Below the pieces are notes generated by a model. The model made no database searches, was not told the origin of the DNA, and saw only the letters and a program-made list of their open reading frames with translations. The translations under genes and the position numbers were made by a program. Shown here piece after piece: positions 27,863-36,284 of a stretch of 64,000 bases of DNA (position 1 is the first letter of the stretch; every line of letters starts with the position of its first letter). The stretch covers positions 62,001 through 126,000 of the forward strand of contig SUTU01000002.1 in NCBI GenBank assembly GCA_015152525.1, in the 5' to 3' direction. The DNA is from Cyanobacteria bacterium SIG28 (GTDB lineage: Bacteria; Cyanobacteriota; Vampirovibrionia; Gastranaerophilales; Gastranaerophilaceae).

Positions 27863-28579
27863 CTATCCAAGTCCGAATGTCGGCGCCGAGTTCTTGATTT
27901 CATTCGAAGCAAGTTGATTGTATGTTTGTTGTTGCTGTTCAATCATTTGTAATCTTTCATCATTTCTAGTCTTATCAAGTTCTAACATTGTTTGTTCGTA
28001 TGTTAATTGTCCAACTGCCTCATCTTGTTCAGCTTCAATAGCTTCAACCTGAGCTTGTTGCCAAATTGATACTTCATTTTTATAGTCTTGAACTGCATAT
28101 TGATATTTCCAATTTTGCTCTTGAGAAATCATGCTATTAACAGTCTGAGCATCGCTAAGAACCTTATAGAATTGTGTTGCATCTGCCGCAGTGTACTTAC
28201 CTTCAACACCATTTGTGTTTAGACTACCGTTTTGATGCGCTGCCCATAATTCATCAAAATTATCACCGCTATAAGCACCACGCATCCTACTAATAAGATT
28301 AGTATTTGAACTTGTAAGCCATGATGCTGCATCAAATATATTGCCACCACTCATGCCATCACCAAAACACATGCCTCTAAACATCATTGAGGCGTTATTT
28401 TGCATTGCGGTAGCTTGTTGTCTTATTTGTTCTATTATTGAAGTATATCGTTTTTGAGTTCTGGTAATATTATCAGCAATGCGCTTAAGCTTAGACTCGA
28501 TTCTGGTTTGATCGAGCATAAGCTGGTTCTTTTCTCGAACCATGCGCATTTTTTGAAATACTGCTAATAATAATGCCAT
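27863..28579 (-). CDS. Small coiled-coil protein with HLR1 site upstream
   Basis: I do not recognise a named family for this 238-residue protein. The N-terminal half (about 1-70) is a basic amphipathic coiled coil (RIESKLKRIADNITRTQKRY). A Gly/Met-rich middle (about 60-95, CFGDGMSGGNIFD) is followed by a Gln/Glu-rich coiled coil, and the end is PTFGLG. There is no signal peptide or clear membrane span. It resembles the 12517-13953 protein in its coiled-coil build, its TFG ending and its promoter-distal HLR1 element at nearly the same distance, so the two probably belong to one regulon. Possible roles include exported structural proteins, which is speculative. Confidence 0.6.
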   Translation of the reverse strand: MALLLAVFQKMRMVREKNQLMLDQTRIESKLKRIADNITRTQKRYTSIIEQIRQQATAMQNNASMMFRGMCFGDGMSGGNIFDAASWLTSSNTNLISRMRGAYSGDNFDELWAAHQNGSLNTNGVEGKYTAADATQFYKVLSDAQTVNSMISQEQNWKYQYAVQDYKNEVSIWQQAQVEAIEAEQDEAVGQLTYEQTMLELDKTRNDERLQMIEQQQQTYNQLASNEIKNSAPTFGLG

Positions 28580-28664
28580 TTGTTATACTGTCTCCGTATA
28601 CTTTTATACTCTTAAATATATAAAGTATATTTAAGTTGTTCAATTTCAACATGACCGATATTTT

Positions 28665-28682
28665 GTTACAAAACTTTACATA
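28665..28682. promoter_or_regulatory. HLR1-type RpaB binding site
   Basis: GTTACAAA and TTTACATA with a two-base spacer match the HLR1 consensus fully. The surrounding 22 bases (28659-28680) are identical to those at 14031-14052. The site is 86 bases upstream of the start at 28579. Confidence 0.6.
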
Positions 28683-28745
28683 AATATTAAAATTTATTAA
28701 TTAACAATTTGCTTTAGAGATAAAAAGATTATAAAATATAATCAA

Positions 28746-29738
28746 ATGCAATATAAAAAATTAACAAAAGAGCAAATATTAATTTCAATAGATAGATTAA
28801 CTCGATTTAAAAACACAAAAGAAAAGTATTTAAGAGTTTTTTTAGATATATTATCAACCTCACTTATTGAACCAAAACTAAAAAAAAGTGAAATGTTAAC
28901 AATGGATTACTCGCAAATAAGTGAGTATGTAAGCGAGATAATTAATGCTTCCTTAAATTCTGAGTTTGAGGATAACATAATAAATAATATATTAAGAGAT
29001 TATGAAAACAGTGTTTTTCATAATGATAACGAAACTCAACTATTATTAAATAACAATATTAATTATAATGCTGTTATAAAGATACTACCGGAATCTTGTC
29101 CTGTAAATATGAAATGGTTATCAAAATTGGCTTTTACTAAAAATTATAGAGATATAAGACAACAGGAATTATTAAAATACCCAATAGAAGAAGTTATTTT
29201 AGTAGAAGGAATTACGGAAGAAATTCTTTTACCGGCTTTTTCAAGATATCTTGGCTATGATTTTTATGCTCATGGCATACAGATAATACCTGCAGGCGGA
29301 AAAAATCAAGTTGTAAAGATGTATTATGAACTTGCACAGCAGTTAAAAATTCCAATTTTTGTGCTTTTAGATAAAGACGCAGAAGAAAATATCAGACAAA
29401 TAAATCCTCGTTTGAGAGAAAACGATAGAATACATTTAGTTTCATGCGGTGAATTTGAAGATTTACTTCCAAAAGAGTTAATTTTAAGAACAATAAATTC
29501 GCATTTTAAAAACTTTTTAACATTAAATGAAGAAGATTTAAAAATAAATGGTTCAACTGTAAATATTTTAGAAGATATTTTTAAGAATAAAGGCTTACAC
29601 GAGTTTAAAAAAGCTGAATTTGCAAAGCTTGTTAAAGATAATATACACTCAGAGTCTGATATTTCGGATGAAATTAGAACAATAATTAATGAAATAAGAT
29701 TTACAAATAAATCACTTGACACTGATTTTTGTTCTTGA
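28746..29738 (+). CDS. Stand-alone TOPRIM-domain protein (OLD-nuclease-like)
   Basis: The 330-residue protein has a C-terminal TOPRIM fold (about 150-245). The metal-binding glutamate stands in LVEGITEEILLPAF, a glycine-rich turn AGGKNQVVKMY follows, and the acidic pair is in IFVLLDKDAEENI, with GEFEDLLP after it. This order is that of OLD-family nucleases, but the ABC-type ATPase domain normally found before TOPRIM is absent. The N-terminal 140 residues are unrecognised and helical. It could be a nuclease subunit whose ATPase is elsewhere, or a truncated derivative. TATAAA/TATAAT boxes lie directly before the ATG and there is no ribosome site. tRNA-Lys follows. Confidence 0.65.
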   Translation: MQYKKLTKEQILISIDRLTRFKNTKEKYLRVFLDILSTSLIEPKLKKSEMLTMDYSQISEYVSEIINASLNSEFEDNIINNILRDYENSVFHNDNETQLLLNNNINYNAVIKILPESCPVNMKWLSKLAFTKNYRDIRQQELLKYPIEEVILVEGITEEILLPAFSRYLGYDFYAHGIQIIPAGGKNQVVKMYYELAQQLKIPIFVLLDKDAEENIRQINPRLRENDRIHLVSCGEFEDLLPKELILRTINSHFKNFLTLNEEDLKINGSTVNILEDIFKNKGLHEFKKAEFAKLVKDNIHSESDISDEIRTIINEIRFTNKSLDTDFCS

Positions 29739-29823
29739 TAATATAACTCTTGTGGTTAGTAAACCACATTAGCCGAAAAGGTGATTGAAAAATAAATAGT
29801 TTTTACAAATTTTTAAAAAATTT

Positions 29824-29896
29824 GCGCTTGTAGCTCAGCAGGTAGAGCACTCCCCTTTTAAGGGATAGGTCGCGCGTTCGAATCGCGCCAAGCGCA
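29824..29896 (+). tRNA. tRNA-Lys (anticodon TTT)
   Basis: Acceptor GCGCTTG/CAAGCGC, D arm GCTC...GAGC, anticodon loop CTTTTAA (anticodon TTT), and T arm GCGCG-TTCGAAT-CGCGC with A73 are all visible. CCA is not encoded, unlike the His and fMet genes of this window. A run of nine T residues follows within 3 bases and can stop transcription. Confidence 0.96.
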
Positions 29897-29927
29897 GATT
29901 TTTTTTTGCGATAAATAGATCTCAGAC

Positions 29928-30240
29928 CAAACCGTCATTCTCTAGGGGGCAAAAGGGGGTTGTAGGCTTGACCAACTAAAAAAACTCGTCATTCTCAGCC
30001 GAAGGCTGAGAAACCAGCCAATGTTAAAAAATCACACGAAGTATTCAATGCTAAAAGGTTTTGCAATGGCAGAATTTGTTTATTTGACGAAATTCCTATT
30101 AGCTGGATCCCCAGCCTTCGGCTGAGGATGACCGATAAGCCGGTAGTTTTTACCAACCCGCTCTTACCTTTGCCTATTTTTTCACAATGCGGAGCAAGCT
30201 GGTTGGTCAGGCCCCCCCCCTTTTTTACCCCTTTACCCTT
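29928..30240. repeat. Composite dispersed repeat locus
   Basis: No gene is seen here. The core (29987-30133) has inverted ends: CGTCATTCTCAGCC with its own hairpin CTCAGCC-GAA-GGCTGAG on the left, and CAGCC-TTC-GGCTGAGGATGACC on the right. On its outer sides lie copies of the word GTTGGTCA-A/G-G (29964-29975 inverted, 30201-30211 direct), a run of nine C (30212-30220), and a degenerate TTTACCC/TTTATTCC array that runs into the stop codon of the neighbouring gene. The locus at 31659-31861 has the same parts. Confidence 0.75.
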
Positions 30241-31515
30241 TTATTCCTTTATTCCTATATCTCTTGCAATGGCAGTTATAGTAGAAAAACACGGACCGTG
30301 CATGTTAACAACAGAAGGGCGCTCAGAGCCTTCACAATTATTTTTTTGGAATAATACTTGCTCTTTTTTATTAACATCAAACACGAAATCTGAATCCTTG
30401 GTTATATAATCACCTAATACATTGATTTTCTTTGAGTCAATTTCTTCTTGGCTATAAATTTCATTTATTGGATACAATTTATCCGGCACGGAATCCAAGT
30501 TTTTTCCGGTTTTTATACTTTGCTTAAGCTTTTTAATTTCTTTTGGAGATGCTAATAATTCTCGAATATTTAAACCTACAAAATCTAATAATCGACTAAT
30601 ACCATTTAAATTCGGAAATTCTTCCGCTTTAAACTCAACTGTTTTATCATCATGGAAGCTAAATCCAAGTACTTTTCTTTCAGATTTATCTCTTATTGGA
30701 CAGAAATTATAAACCCCACGTGCTGAGTCATTAACAAGATTATCTCTGGCTGAAAATACATATTTTTCACCATTTGGTTTAGTATAATCTACAACATGGA
30801 GATTTGCAAGTGTTAAAAGATTTACAATATAATTATTACCATCTTTGACCCTGTTTATAATTTCTTTAACTTTATCATCATCGTCTTTTGATGTTGCAAT
30901 ATATTTGTACAATTCATTTCTTAACCCGTGTTTATCGATTTCAGACTTTATAGGATAATCATCAGGATGAATTGGCGTATATATATTAACCCCTTTTTGT
31001 GTCAACTCGTTGACCGTTTCTATAAACGGAAATAACCTATCTTTGTTTTGTTTAGAGGAATCAATAACTTGTAATGCAATTGGATACTTATCTTTTTCCT
31101 TATATAATTTTTCGAAAAATTTTATTATAAGATTTTGATTTTCTTTTAAATTTTTAGGTACAAGTTTTTTGGAAACATTTAGAACTTCGTTTACAAAAGC
31201 GGATAAAGTTTGAATATGAACACTTACAAGAGCCGGAATAGCGACAAAATCCCCTTTTTTCAAGTTTAAACTTTTCAAAGTCTTTTCGATACTATCAAGA
31301 TATTTTATCCCGTAAAGCTCTTCGTTAATAGCAACTCGTTCAAGTGAAAGATTTATACCCTCTTTTCCACCCATTAAAGAGTCTGCAAAATGCATCATGC
31401 TACAGGCATGTTCGCCGTTATCGAGAATATGAACGTTAATATTCTTTGGTTTTAATTGTTTAACAAAAGAACCTTTTGAACCAAAAGACGGCTGATTAAT
31501 TTTATTGACTTGCAT
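30241..31515 (-). CDS. Unknown protein with lineage-type N-terminal motif
   Basis: The 424-residue protein is not recognised. It starts MQVNKINQPSFGSKGSFVKQ, where the INxxxFG pattern resembles the leader of other unknowns here (40608 and 47852). The body is a mixed alpha/beta soluble protein with stretches such as KKGDFVAIPALVSVHIQTL, YPIALQVIDSSKQNKDRLFPFIETV and, near the C-terminus, SVVNMHGPCFSTITAIARDIG. It has no membrane span. I chose ATG 31515, with AAAAGG 6 bases upstream, over the GTG at 31521. The last codons (DIGIKE) and the stop lie within a GGAATAAA-like repeat belonging to the flanking repeat locus, so the C-terminus may vary between strains. Confidence 0.6.
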   Translation of the reverse strand: MQVNKINQPSFGSKGSFVKQLKPKNINVHILDNGEHACSMMHFADSLMGGKEGINLSLERVAINEELYGIKYLDSIEKTLKSLNLKKGDFVAIPALVSVHIQTLSAFVNEVLNVSKKLVPKNLKENQNLIIKFFEKLYKEKDKYPIALQVIDSSKQNKDRLFPFIETVNELTQKGVNIYTPIHPDDYPIKSEIDKHGLRNELYKYIATSKDDDDKVKEIINRVKDGNNYIVNLLTLANLHVVDYTKPNGEKYVFSARDNLVNDSARGVYNFCPIRDKSERKVLGFSFHDDKTVEFKAEEFPNLNGISRLLDFVGLNIRELLASPKEIKKLKQSIKTGKNLDSVPDKLYPINEIYSQEEIDSKKINVLGDYITKDSDFVFDVNKKEQVLFQKNNCEGSERPSVVNMHGPCFSTITAIARDIGIKE

Positions 31516-31658
31516 AAACACCTTTTAAAATACACACTTTTTAAATATGATAAGACTAACACTATAAATTTGCAATAGTTTTATGTTATTTAATAGTTAA
31601 TTTATGTAACAATTCAGCTTAAAAATGTTACTAAATATTAAAATGTGGAATTTTTAAA

Positions 31659-31781
31659 CGTCATTCTCAGCGCTTGCGCTGGGAATCCGGCTAATGTTAA
31701 AAATAGCGGGGATAGAAAACAACATAATCCAAATAATTATTCAATAGGCTGGATCCCCAATGCTTCGCTTTGAGGATGACG
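31659..31781. repeat. Imperfect inverted repeat element
   Basis: The left arm CGTCATTCTCAGC...GCTGGGAATCCGGCT pairs imperfectly with the right arm GGCTGGATCCCC...GAGGATGACG across about 60 bases. The layout matches the element at 29987-30133, so the two copies flank the gene at 30241-31515. It looks like a MITE- or REP-like non-coding family; no transposase is nearby. Confidence 0.7.
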
Positions 31782-31818
31782 GACGAGCCTGTAGTCTTGA
31801 CCAATCAGCCAAATACAT

Positions 31819-31861
31819 TTACCCCTTACCCCTTACCCCTTACCCCTTACCCCTTTACCCC
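31819..31861. repeat. Tandem TTACCCC heptamer array
   Basis: Five exact TTACCCC units (31819-31853) are followed by TTTACCCC. The minus strand therefore carries six G4 runs spaced by three or four bases, able to form a G-quadruplex. It ends about 70 bases upstream of the dehydrogenase start. Confidence 0.9.
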
Positions 31862-31934
31862 TCTCGAAAAAATAAATTAACGCTAAAACTTTTTGTGCTG
31901 TATAATTAAATAATAAATCAGAAAAGGGATGCAA

Positions 31935-32945
31935 ATGAAAACTGCACAAGTTAACGGCGAAAATATTGTATTAAAAGAAATAGAAGATATAAAATTAAAC
32001 GGTAAAAAAGGCGCAATCGTAAAAGTTCTCGGATGTGGACTTTGCGGTTCTGATATTGTTAAATTTAGGCATAAACTTGCCAAAGACGGTGCTGTTTTAG
32101 GACATGAAATCGTTGCCGTAATTGACGAAATTAATTCTGATACAGATTTCAACAAAGGAGATAAAATAGTTACTTCACATCATATTCCTTGCTTTGAATG
32201 CACATACTGTATGCATGGAAATTACTCTATGTGTCAACATTTTAAAGTAACAAATATTATTCCTGGCGGATTTAGTGAAAAAGTTTTTGTTTCAGAAGAA
32301 CATTTGAAAAACGTTGCCTATAAAGTTCCTAATAACATTACTGACGAAGAAATCTCTTTTTATGAACCTCTCGGATGTTGTATCAGAGCAATTAAAAGAT
32401 GTAGTCTTCAAAATGAAGACAAAATTCTGGTTGTCGGGCTCGGTTCAATTGGACTATTGATGAGCGAAGCTTTAAAAGCATTAGGGTATAAGGTTTTTGC
32501 TTGTGATTTACTGGAAAACAGAATTAAAATAGCTAATGATAAAGGCATTGAAGCTTTCAACTCTCTTGACATTAATAATTTTGAAAGAATTATAAAAGAA
32601 AAAACAGAAGGTTTTGGCGTTGATGCGGTTTTTATGACTTCAGGTGCGGATAAGGCTATTGACGTTGCGCTCAACTCAGTTAAAATGGGCGGTAAAATAC
32701 TTGTATTTTCAAGCACACCAAATAATATGGGATATGCAAACAATGAAATCTATTACAAAGAATTAACAGTGCTTGGAAGTTATTCACCTTCACCAAAAGA
32801 TTTAGAAGAGTCCTTTGAACTTCTGACTTCAGGCAAGGTTAATATGCAAGGTTTAAGCTCAATATATGAAATTGAAGATATTCAAAAGGCTTTTAACGAT
32901 ACTATTTCCAATAAAATATTAAAAGCTTATATTAAAATAGGGTAA
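31935..32945 (+). CDS. Zinc-dependent medium-chain dehydrogenase
   Basis: The 336-residue MDR-family alcohol/polyol dehydrogenase has the catalytic zinc ligands in CGLCGSD and GHE (about 33-68), and the structural zinc lobe CFECTYCMHGNYSMC (about 84-98). The NAD(P) fold motif is VVGLGSIG (about 158-165). Such enzymes oxidise sugar alcohols or secondary alcohols; the substrate is unknown. The ATG at 31935 is chosen because AAAAGGG lies 6 bases before it; an ATG at 31929 would touch that site. It is 3 bases upstream of a sugar-type ABC permease gene, so a carbohydrate or polyol catabolic role is likely. Confidence 0.83.
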   Translation: MKTAQVNGENIVLKEIEDIKLNGKKGAIVKVLGCGLCGSDIVKFRHKLAKDGAVLGHEIVAVIDEINSDTDFNKGDKIVTSHHIPCFECTYCMHGNYSMCQHFKVTNIIPGGFSEKVFVSEEHLKNVAYKVPNNITDEEISFYEPLGCCIRAIKRCSLQNEDKILVVGLGSIGLLMSEALKALGYKVFACDLLENRIKIANDKGIEAFNSLDINNFERIIKEKTEGFGVDAVFMTSGADKAIDVALNSVKMGGKILVFSSTPNNMGYANNEIYYKELTVLGSYSPSPKDLEESFELLTSGKVNMQGLSSIYEIEDIQKAFNDTISNKILKAYIKIG

Positions 32946-32948
32946 AAC

Positions 32949-33752
32949 ATGAAGAAAACTTTAATGTATTTAACATTAATAATTTTAGCTATATCAATGA
33001 TTTTGCCGTTTTTAATTATGTTTATAATATCTTTGAGCGGTAATGAAAATTTTTTTAGTAATACTGATATCAATTTGTCATTTTGCGCTTATAAAAATGT
33101 GTTTGACTCAATTCCGGTAATAAAATACTTTTTAAACAGTCTTATTGTAGCTGTTTTTACTACTATTGGGCAAGTTTTTATTTCAACTTTAGCTGGTTAT
33201 GGGTTCGCCAGATTAAAATTTAAAGGCTCGGAGTTTTTGTTTTTTGTTATTATTCTTTCCATGATGGTTCCACCACAAGTTAATATAGTACCGCTTTTCT
33301 ATCTGATGAGCAAACTCGGTTGGATAAATACTTATCAAGCACTAATTGTGCCCGGAATTTTTGGCGGTTTTGGTGTATTTTTAATAAGACAATATTTTCT
33401 AAACTTTTCAAAAGAATTAGAAGAAGCTTCTAAACTGGATGGATGTAATCCTATTCAAACTTTCTTTAAAATAGCTTTCCCTTGCGCTATGCCTGCAATA
33501 GCAACATTATCAGTTTTTACGTTTGTAACAACTTGGAATAGTTTTATGTGGCCATTGATTGTTACAAACACTGATTCAATGAGAACTTTAGCAGTCGGTT
33601 TAACGATTTTTAAAGGTTCATTTAGAGAAATAACTTTATGGGGCGAATTAATGGCATGTGCTTGTATTTGTTCAATACCTGTAATTGTTGTATTTCTTAT
33701 TGGTAAAAAATATCTTATTAATAATCCTCAAGAAGGTGCTATTAAAGAATAA
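32949..33752 (+). CDS. Carbohydrate ABC transporter permease (MalG-type)
   Basis: The 267-residue protein has about six membrane spans and the CUT1 permease EAA loop (EEASKLDGCNPIQTFFKIAFP, about 157-177) that docks onto the ATPase subunit. It corresponds to the MalG half of the usual MalF-MalG pair. No MalF partner, solute-binding protein or ATPase lies in the window. Instead it sits between the dehydrogenase and guanylate kinase genes. It may work with components encoded elsewhere, or be a remnant of a larger locus. Confidence 0.85.
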   Translation: MKKTLMYLTLIILAISMILPFLIMFIISLSGNENFFSNTDINLSFCAYKNVFDSIPVIKYFLNSLIVAVFTTIGQVFISTLAGYGFARLKFKGSEFLFFVIILSMMVPPQVNIVPLFYLMSKLGWINTYQALIVPGIFGGFGVFLIRQYFLNFSKELEEASKLDGCNPIQTFFKIAFPCAMPAIATLSVFTFVTTWNSFMWPLIVTNTDSMRTLAVGLTIFKGSFREITLWGELMACACICSIPVIVVFLIGKKYLINNPQEGAIKE

Positions 33753-33814
33753 AATATATTGTTAGACAAAATTTATTGTGATAAAATTAATAAAATAAAA
33801 TATAAGGATAGTAT

Positions 33815-34360
33815 ATGGGAAAATTATTTGTAATCTCCGGTTCTTCAGGGGTTGGAAAAGGTACTGTTATAAAAGAATTTTTGAAAAGAAATCCTGAATT
33901 TAAACTATCGGTTTCTTGTACTACCAGAAATCCCAGAGAAGGCGAAATTGACGGTATTAATTATTTTTTTCTTACAAAAGAAGAATTTAAAAAACATATA
34001 GACAATAACGATTTTTTAGAGTGGGCTGAATTTAGCGGAAATATGTACGGTACACAAAAAACTTATGTTGAACGTAAGCTTTCCGAAGGTAAAAATTTAA
34101 TACTTGAGATTGATACTAAAGGTGCACTTAATGTAAAAAAAATATTACCGGATACGACTTTAATATTCATACTTCCACCGTCATTCGAAGAACTTGAAGC
34201 AAGATTAAGAGGACGTCATACAGAAAGCGAAGAAGCTATTCAAAAACGACTCAGTTCAACCAAACTTGAGCTGGAAAACTCTAAACTTTTTGATTACGAA
34301 GTAATTAATGACAGCATCGAAAATGCTGTAAATGCGTTAGAAAAAATTATGTGCAACTAA
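33815..34360 (+). CDS. gmk: Guanylate kinase
   Basis: This essential enzyme phosphorylates GMP to GDP. The 181-residue length is normal (about 180-210). The P-loop GSSGVGKG (about 8-15), the GMP-binding segment SCTTRNPREGEIDGINYFF (about 34-52) and the lid region RLRGRHTESEEAIQKRL are intact. An AAGGA site precedes the ATG. Confidence 0.97.
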   Translation: MGKLFVISGSSGVGKGTVIKEFLKRNPEFKLSVSCTTRNPREGEIDGINYFFLTKEEFKKHIDNNDFLEWAEFSGNMYGTQKTYVERKLSEGKNLILEIDTKGALNVKKILPDTTLIFILPPSFEELEARLRGRHTESEEAIQKRLSSTKLELENSKLFDYEVINDSIENAVNALEKIMCN

Positions 34361-34434
34361 AAGATTTCAACCATATTATTGATTGCTTTAAAATCTAAAA
34401 TATTATATTATAGTCTTAATACAAGGAGAGATTT

Positions 34435-35040
34435 ATGACAGATATGAAAAAAATACTAAGTTATATGCCTACAGTTATTGAATCATCATCACGTGGTGAA
34501 AAATCTTTCGATATTTTTTCAAGATTATTAAGAGAAAGAATTATATTCTTAGGAACAGAAATAGATGATGAAGTTGCAAATTCAGTAGTTGCACAACTTT
34601 TGCTACTTGATAGCGAAAACCCTGAAAAAGATATTATGTTATACATAAATTCTCCGGGTGGGGTTATAACTTCCGGTATGGCAATATATGACACGATGAA
34701 TTTGATTAAAGCTGATGTTCAAACAATTTGTTTGGGTGAAGCTGCTTCTATGGGTGCTTTTCTTTTATCAGCAGGCGCAAAAGGCAAAAGAATGGCTTTA
34801 CCAAGTGCTCGTATTATGATTCACCAACCTCTAGGCGGTGCTAAAGGTCAAGCTACAGATATTGAATTAGAAGCTAAAGAAATTTTAAGAATGAAAGATA
34901 TGTTAATCGGAATAATGGCTGAAAATTCAGGTCAACCTTTTGACAAAGTTAAAGATGATTGCGAAAGAGATCACTATTTATCAGCTGCAGAAGCTGTTGA
35001 GTACGGTTTAATAGACAAAGTAGTAACTTCTGTATCTTAA
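34435..35040 (+). CDS. clpP: ATP-dependent Clp protease proteolytic subunit
   Basis: The 201-residue serine protease forms the tetradecameric barrel of Clp. Its catalytic triad can be placed at Ser105 ([11 protein letters not shown]), His130 (MIHQPLGG) and Asp179 (CERDHYLS). The oligomer-forming segment [18 protein letters not shown] is typical. No clpX follows directly, unlike many genomes; the next gene is convergent. The ribosome site AAGGAGAG is 6 bases upstream of ATG 34435. Confidence 0.97.
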   Translation: MTDMKKILSYMPTVIESSSRGEKSFDIFSRLLRERIIFLGTEIDDEVANSVVAQLLLLDSENPEKDIMLYINSPGGVITSGMAIYDTMNLIKADVQTICLGEAASMGAFLLSAGAKGKRMALPSARIMIHQPLGGAKGQATDIELEAKEILRMKDMLIGIMAENSGQPFDKVKDDCERDHYLSAAEAVEYGLIDKVVTSVS

Positions 35041-35065
35041 TTTATTAAATAAATACAAAAAAAAT

Positions 35066-35095
35066 AAAACAAGAGCTTAAACTCTTGTTTTATTT
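35066..35095. terminator. Terminator embedded in the end of the convergent gene
   Basis: AAAACAAGAG / CTCTTGTTTT (10-bp stem, 6-base loop) is followed by ATTTTTT. Its right half encodes the final codons of the minus-strand gene ending at 35077, so the sequence serves both as coding DNA and as the clpP terminator. Confidence 0.85.
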
Positions 35096-36204
35096 TTTGC
35101 CATTTTTGCACGTTTTTTACGACGCATTAAATCAACAAAAGCTTCTAAACGAGTTATGTAACCGGCTTTACCTGTTTGTTCATCCATAATCAATGCTAAT
35201 AGAGGTATTTCATGTTCATTGCGCATTGTCGGAAATATATTTTGCGACATAATTTCAGGCATACAAGTAAATGGTGAAATATGTATAATCCCGTCTTTAC
35301 CTTTTTCATCTGCAAAAACTACATCAGAAACACATTCTAAAGCATCACCGCCAATATCACGCATTAAGTAAGGTTTTGCCATTCTCTCAGCACGTTGTAA
35401 ATGAGTCTCTGGACCTCTAAAAGCTTTAGGTATAATTGCATCCTTCAAAAAGCTTCCAACTGTTAAACTTCTTCTGGTTTGAACTCCCATTTTACCAAGT
35501 TCACGTTCAATATTTTGGTTTGAAAATTCATCATTAACTAAATAAATTTCGCCGGTTAAATCTACATATAAAACTTCTCTGTTTTCATCAATTTCAGTTT
35601 TTTCAATTTCTCTTAAAGCTTCTTCGTAAGCTCGTTTCAAATCTTTTGTCGAAGTAACTTTATCAATAATTTTTAAAGCTTTTTTGTAATTTTTTTCAGC
35701 ATCACCAAATCGAACTTCTCTTGCTCTATAATATGATAATGCAGTATCTAAATCATCAATGGCAAAAATCTTACGAATAGTTATGTTGATGGCTCTTAAA
35801 ATTAGTATAGGATCATTTTTACCCGAAATTTCTTTTAAAAAATTATACAAGCCTTTAATTCCATCATACAGAGATAATTCAATATAATTAGCTTTATATC
35901 CTAAATCTTTTAACGTGTTATATATATTGCCACCGTATTCACCTAATCTGCAAATCCCAGGGGAAGTAATCATTGCAACATAATCCGCACCGCCTTCAAT
36001 AGCTTCTATAAAATTACCAAGAATTAATTTATAAGGTAAACATATAGCTTCCGGCGAATTTTTTGTACCAAAAGATAATGTTTTTTTACTTGTATAAGGT
36101 GGAATATATGGTTCTACACCAACTTTTCTCAAACCTGCAGCCCAAGCAATTGATATTGTGCCCATGTGTGGAAACGCAACTTTTAACTTTTTTTTCTTAG
36201 CCAT
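35077..36204 (-). CDS. CoA-dehydratase-activase-related protein (DUF2229-like)
   Basis: The 375-residue protein matches the COG3580/3581-like group related to activators of 2-hydroxyacyl-CoA dehydratases. The N-terminus (KVAFPHMGTISIAWAAGLRKVG) and the cysteines in EAICLPYK, PGICRLGEYGGN and PFTCMPEIM are consistent with an iron-sulfur cluster site. The ASKHA ATPase domain found in full-length activases is absent, so this is the small partner half alone. It ends in a lysine-rich tail (MRRKKRAKMAKNKT). Its physiological role is unknown for most members. It stands alone, with tlyA 81 bases upstream on the same strand. Confidence 0.75.
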   Translation of the reverse strand: MAKKKKLKVAFPHMGTISIAWAAGLRKVGVEPYIPPYTSKKTLSFGTKNSPEAICLPYKLILGNFIEAIEGGADYVAMITSPGICRLGEYGGNIYNTLKDLGYKANYIELSLYDGIKGLYNFLKEISGKNDPILILRAINITIRKIFAIDDLDTALSYYRAREVRFGDAEKNYKKALKIIDKVTSTKDLKRAYEEALREIEKTEIDENREVLYVDLTGEIYLVNDEFSNQNIERELGKMGVQTRRSLTVGSFLKDAIIPKAFRGPETHLQRAERMAKPYLMRDIGGDALECVSDVVFADEKGKDGIIHISPFTCMPEIMSQNIFPTMRNEHEIPLLALIMDEQTGKAGYITRLEAFVDLMRRKKRAKMAKNKTRV

Positions 36205-36284
36205 TTATATTCCCCTAAATTATATTATTATTGATTATACAACAAAAAAGAATTACACGTTTTGTGTGTAAAGTTTTTATTCAC

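Noticed and set aside
29752-29767. Terminator after the TOPRIM gene
   Set aside because: GTGGTT-AGTA-AACCAC forms a short hairpin but no T-run follows, so termination is doubtful; read-through into tRNA-Lys is possible.
30128-30409. A 93-codon open frame on the + strand across the repeat locus
   Set aside because: It starts inside the repeat element, crosses the C9 run and overlaps the end of the minus-strand gene; its composition is that of the repeat, not of a protein.
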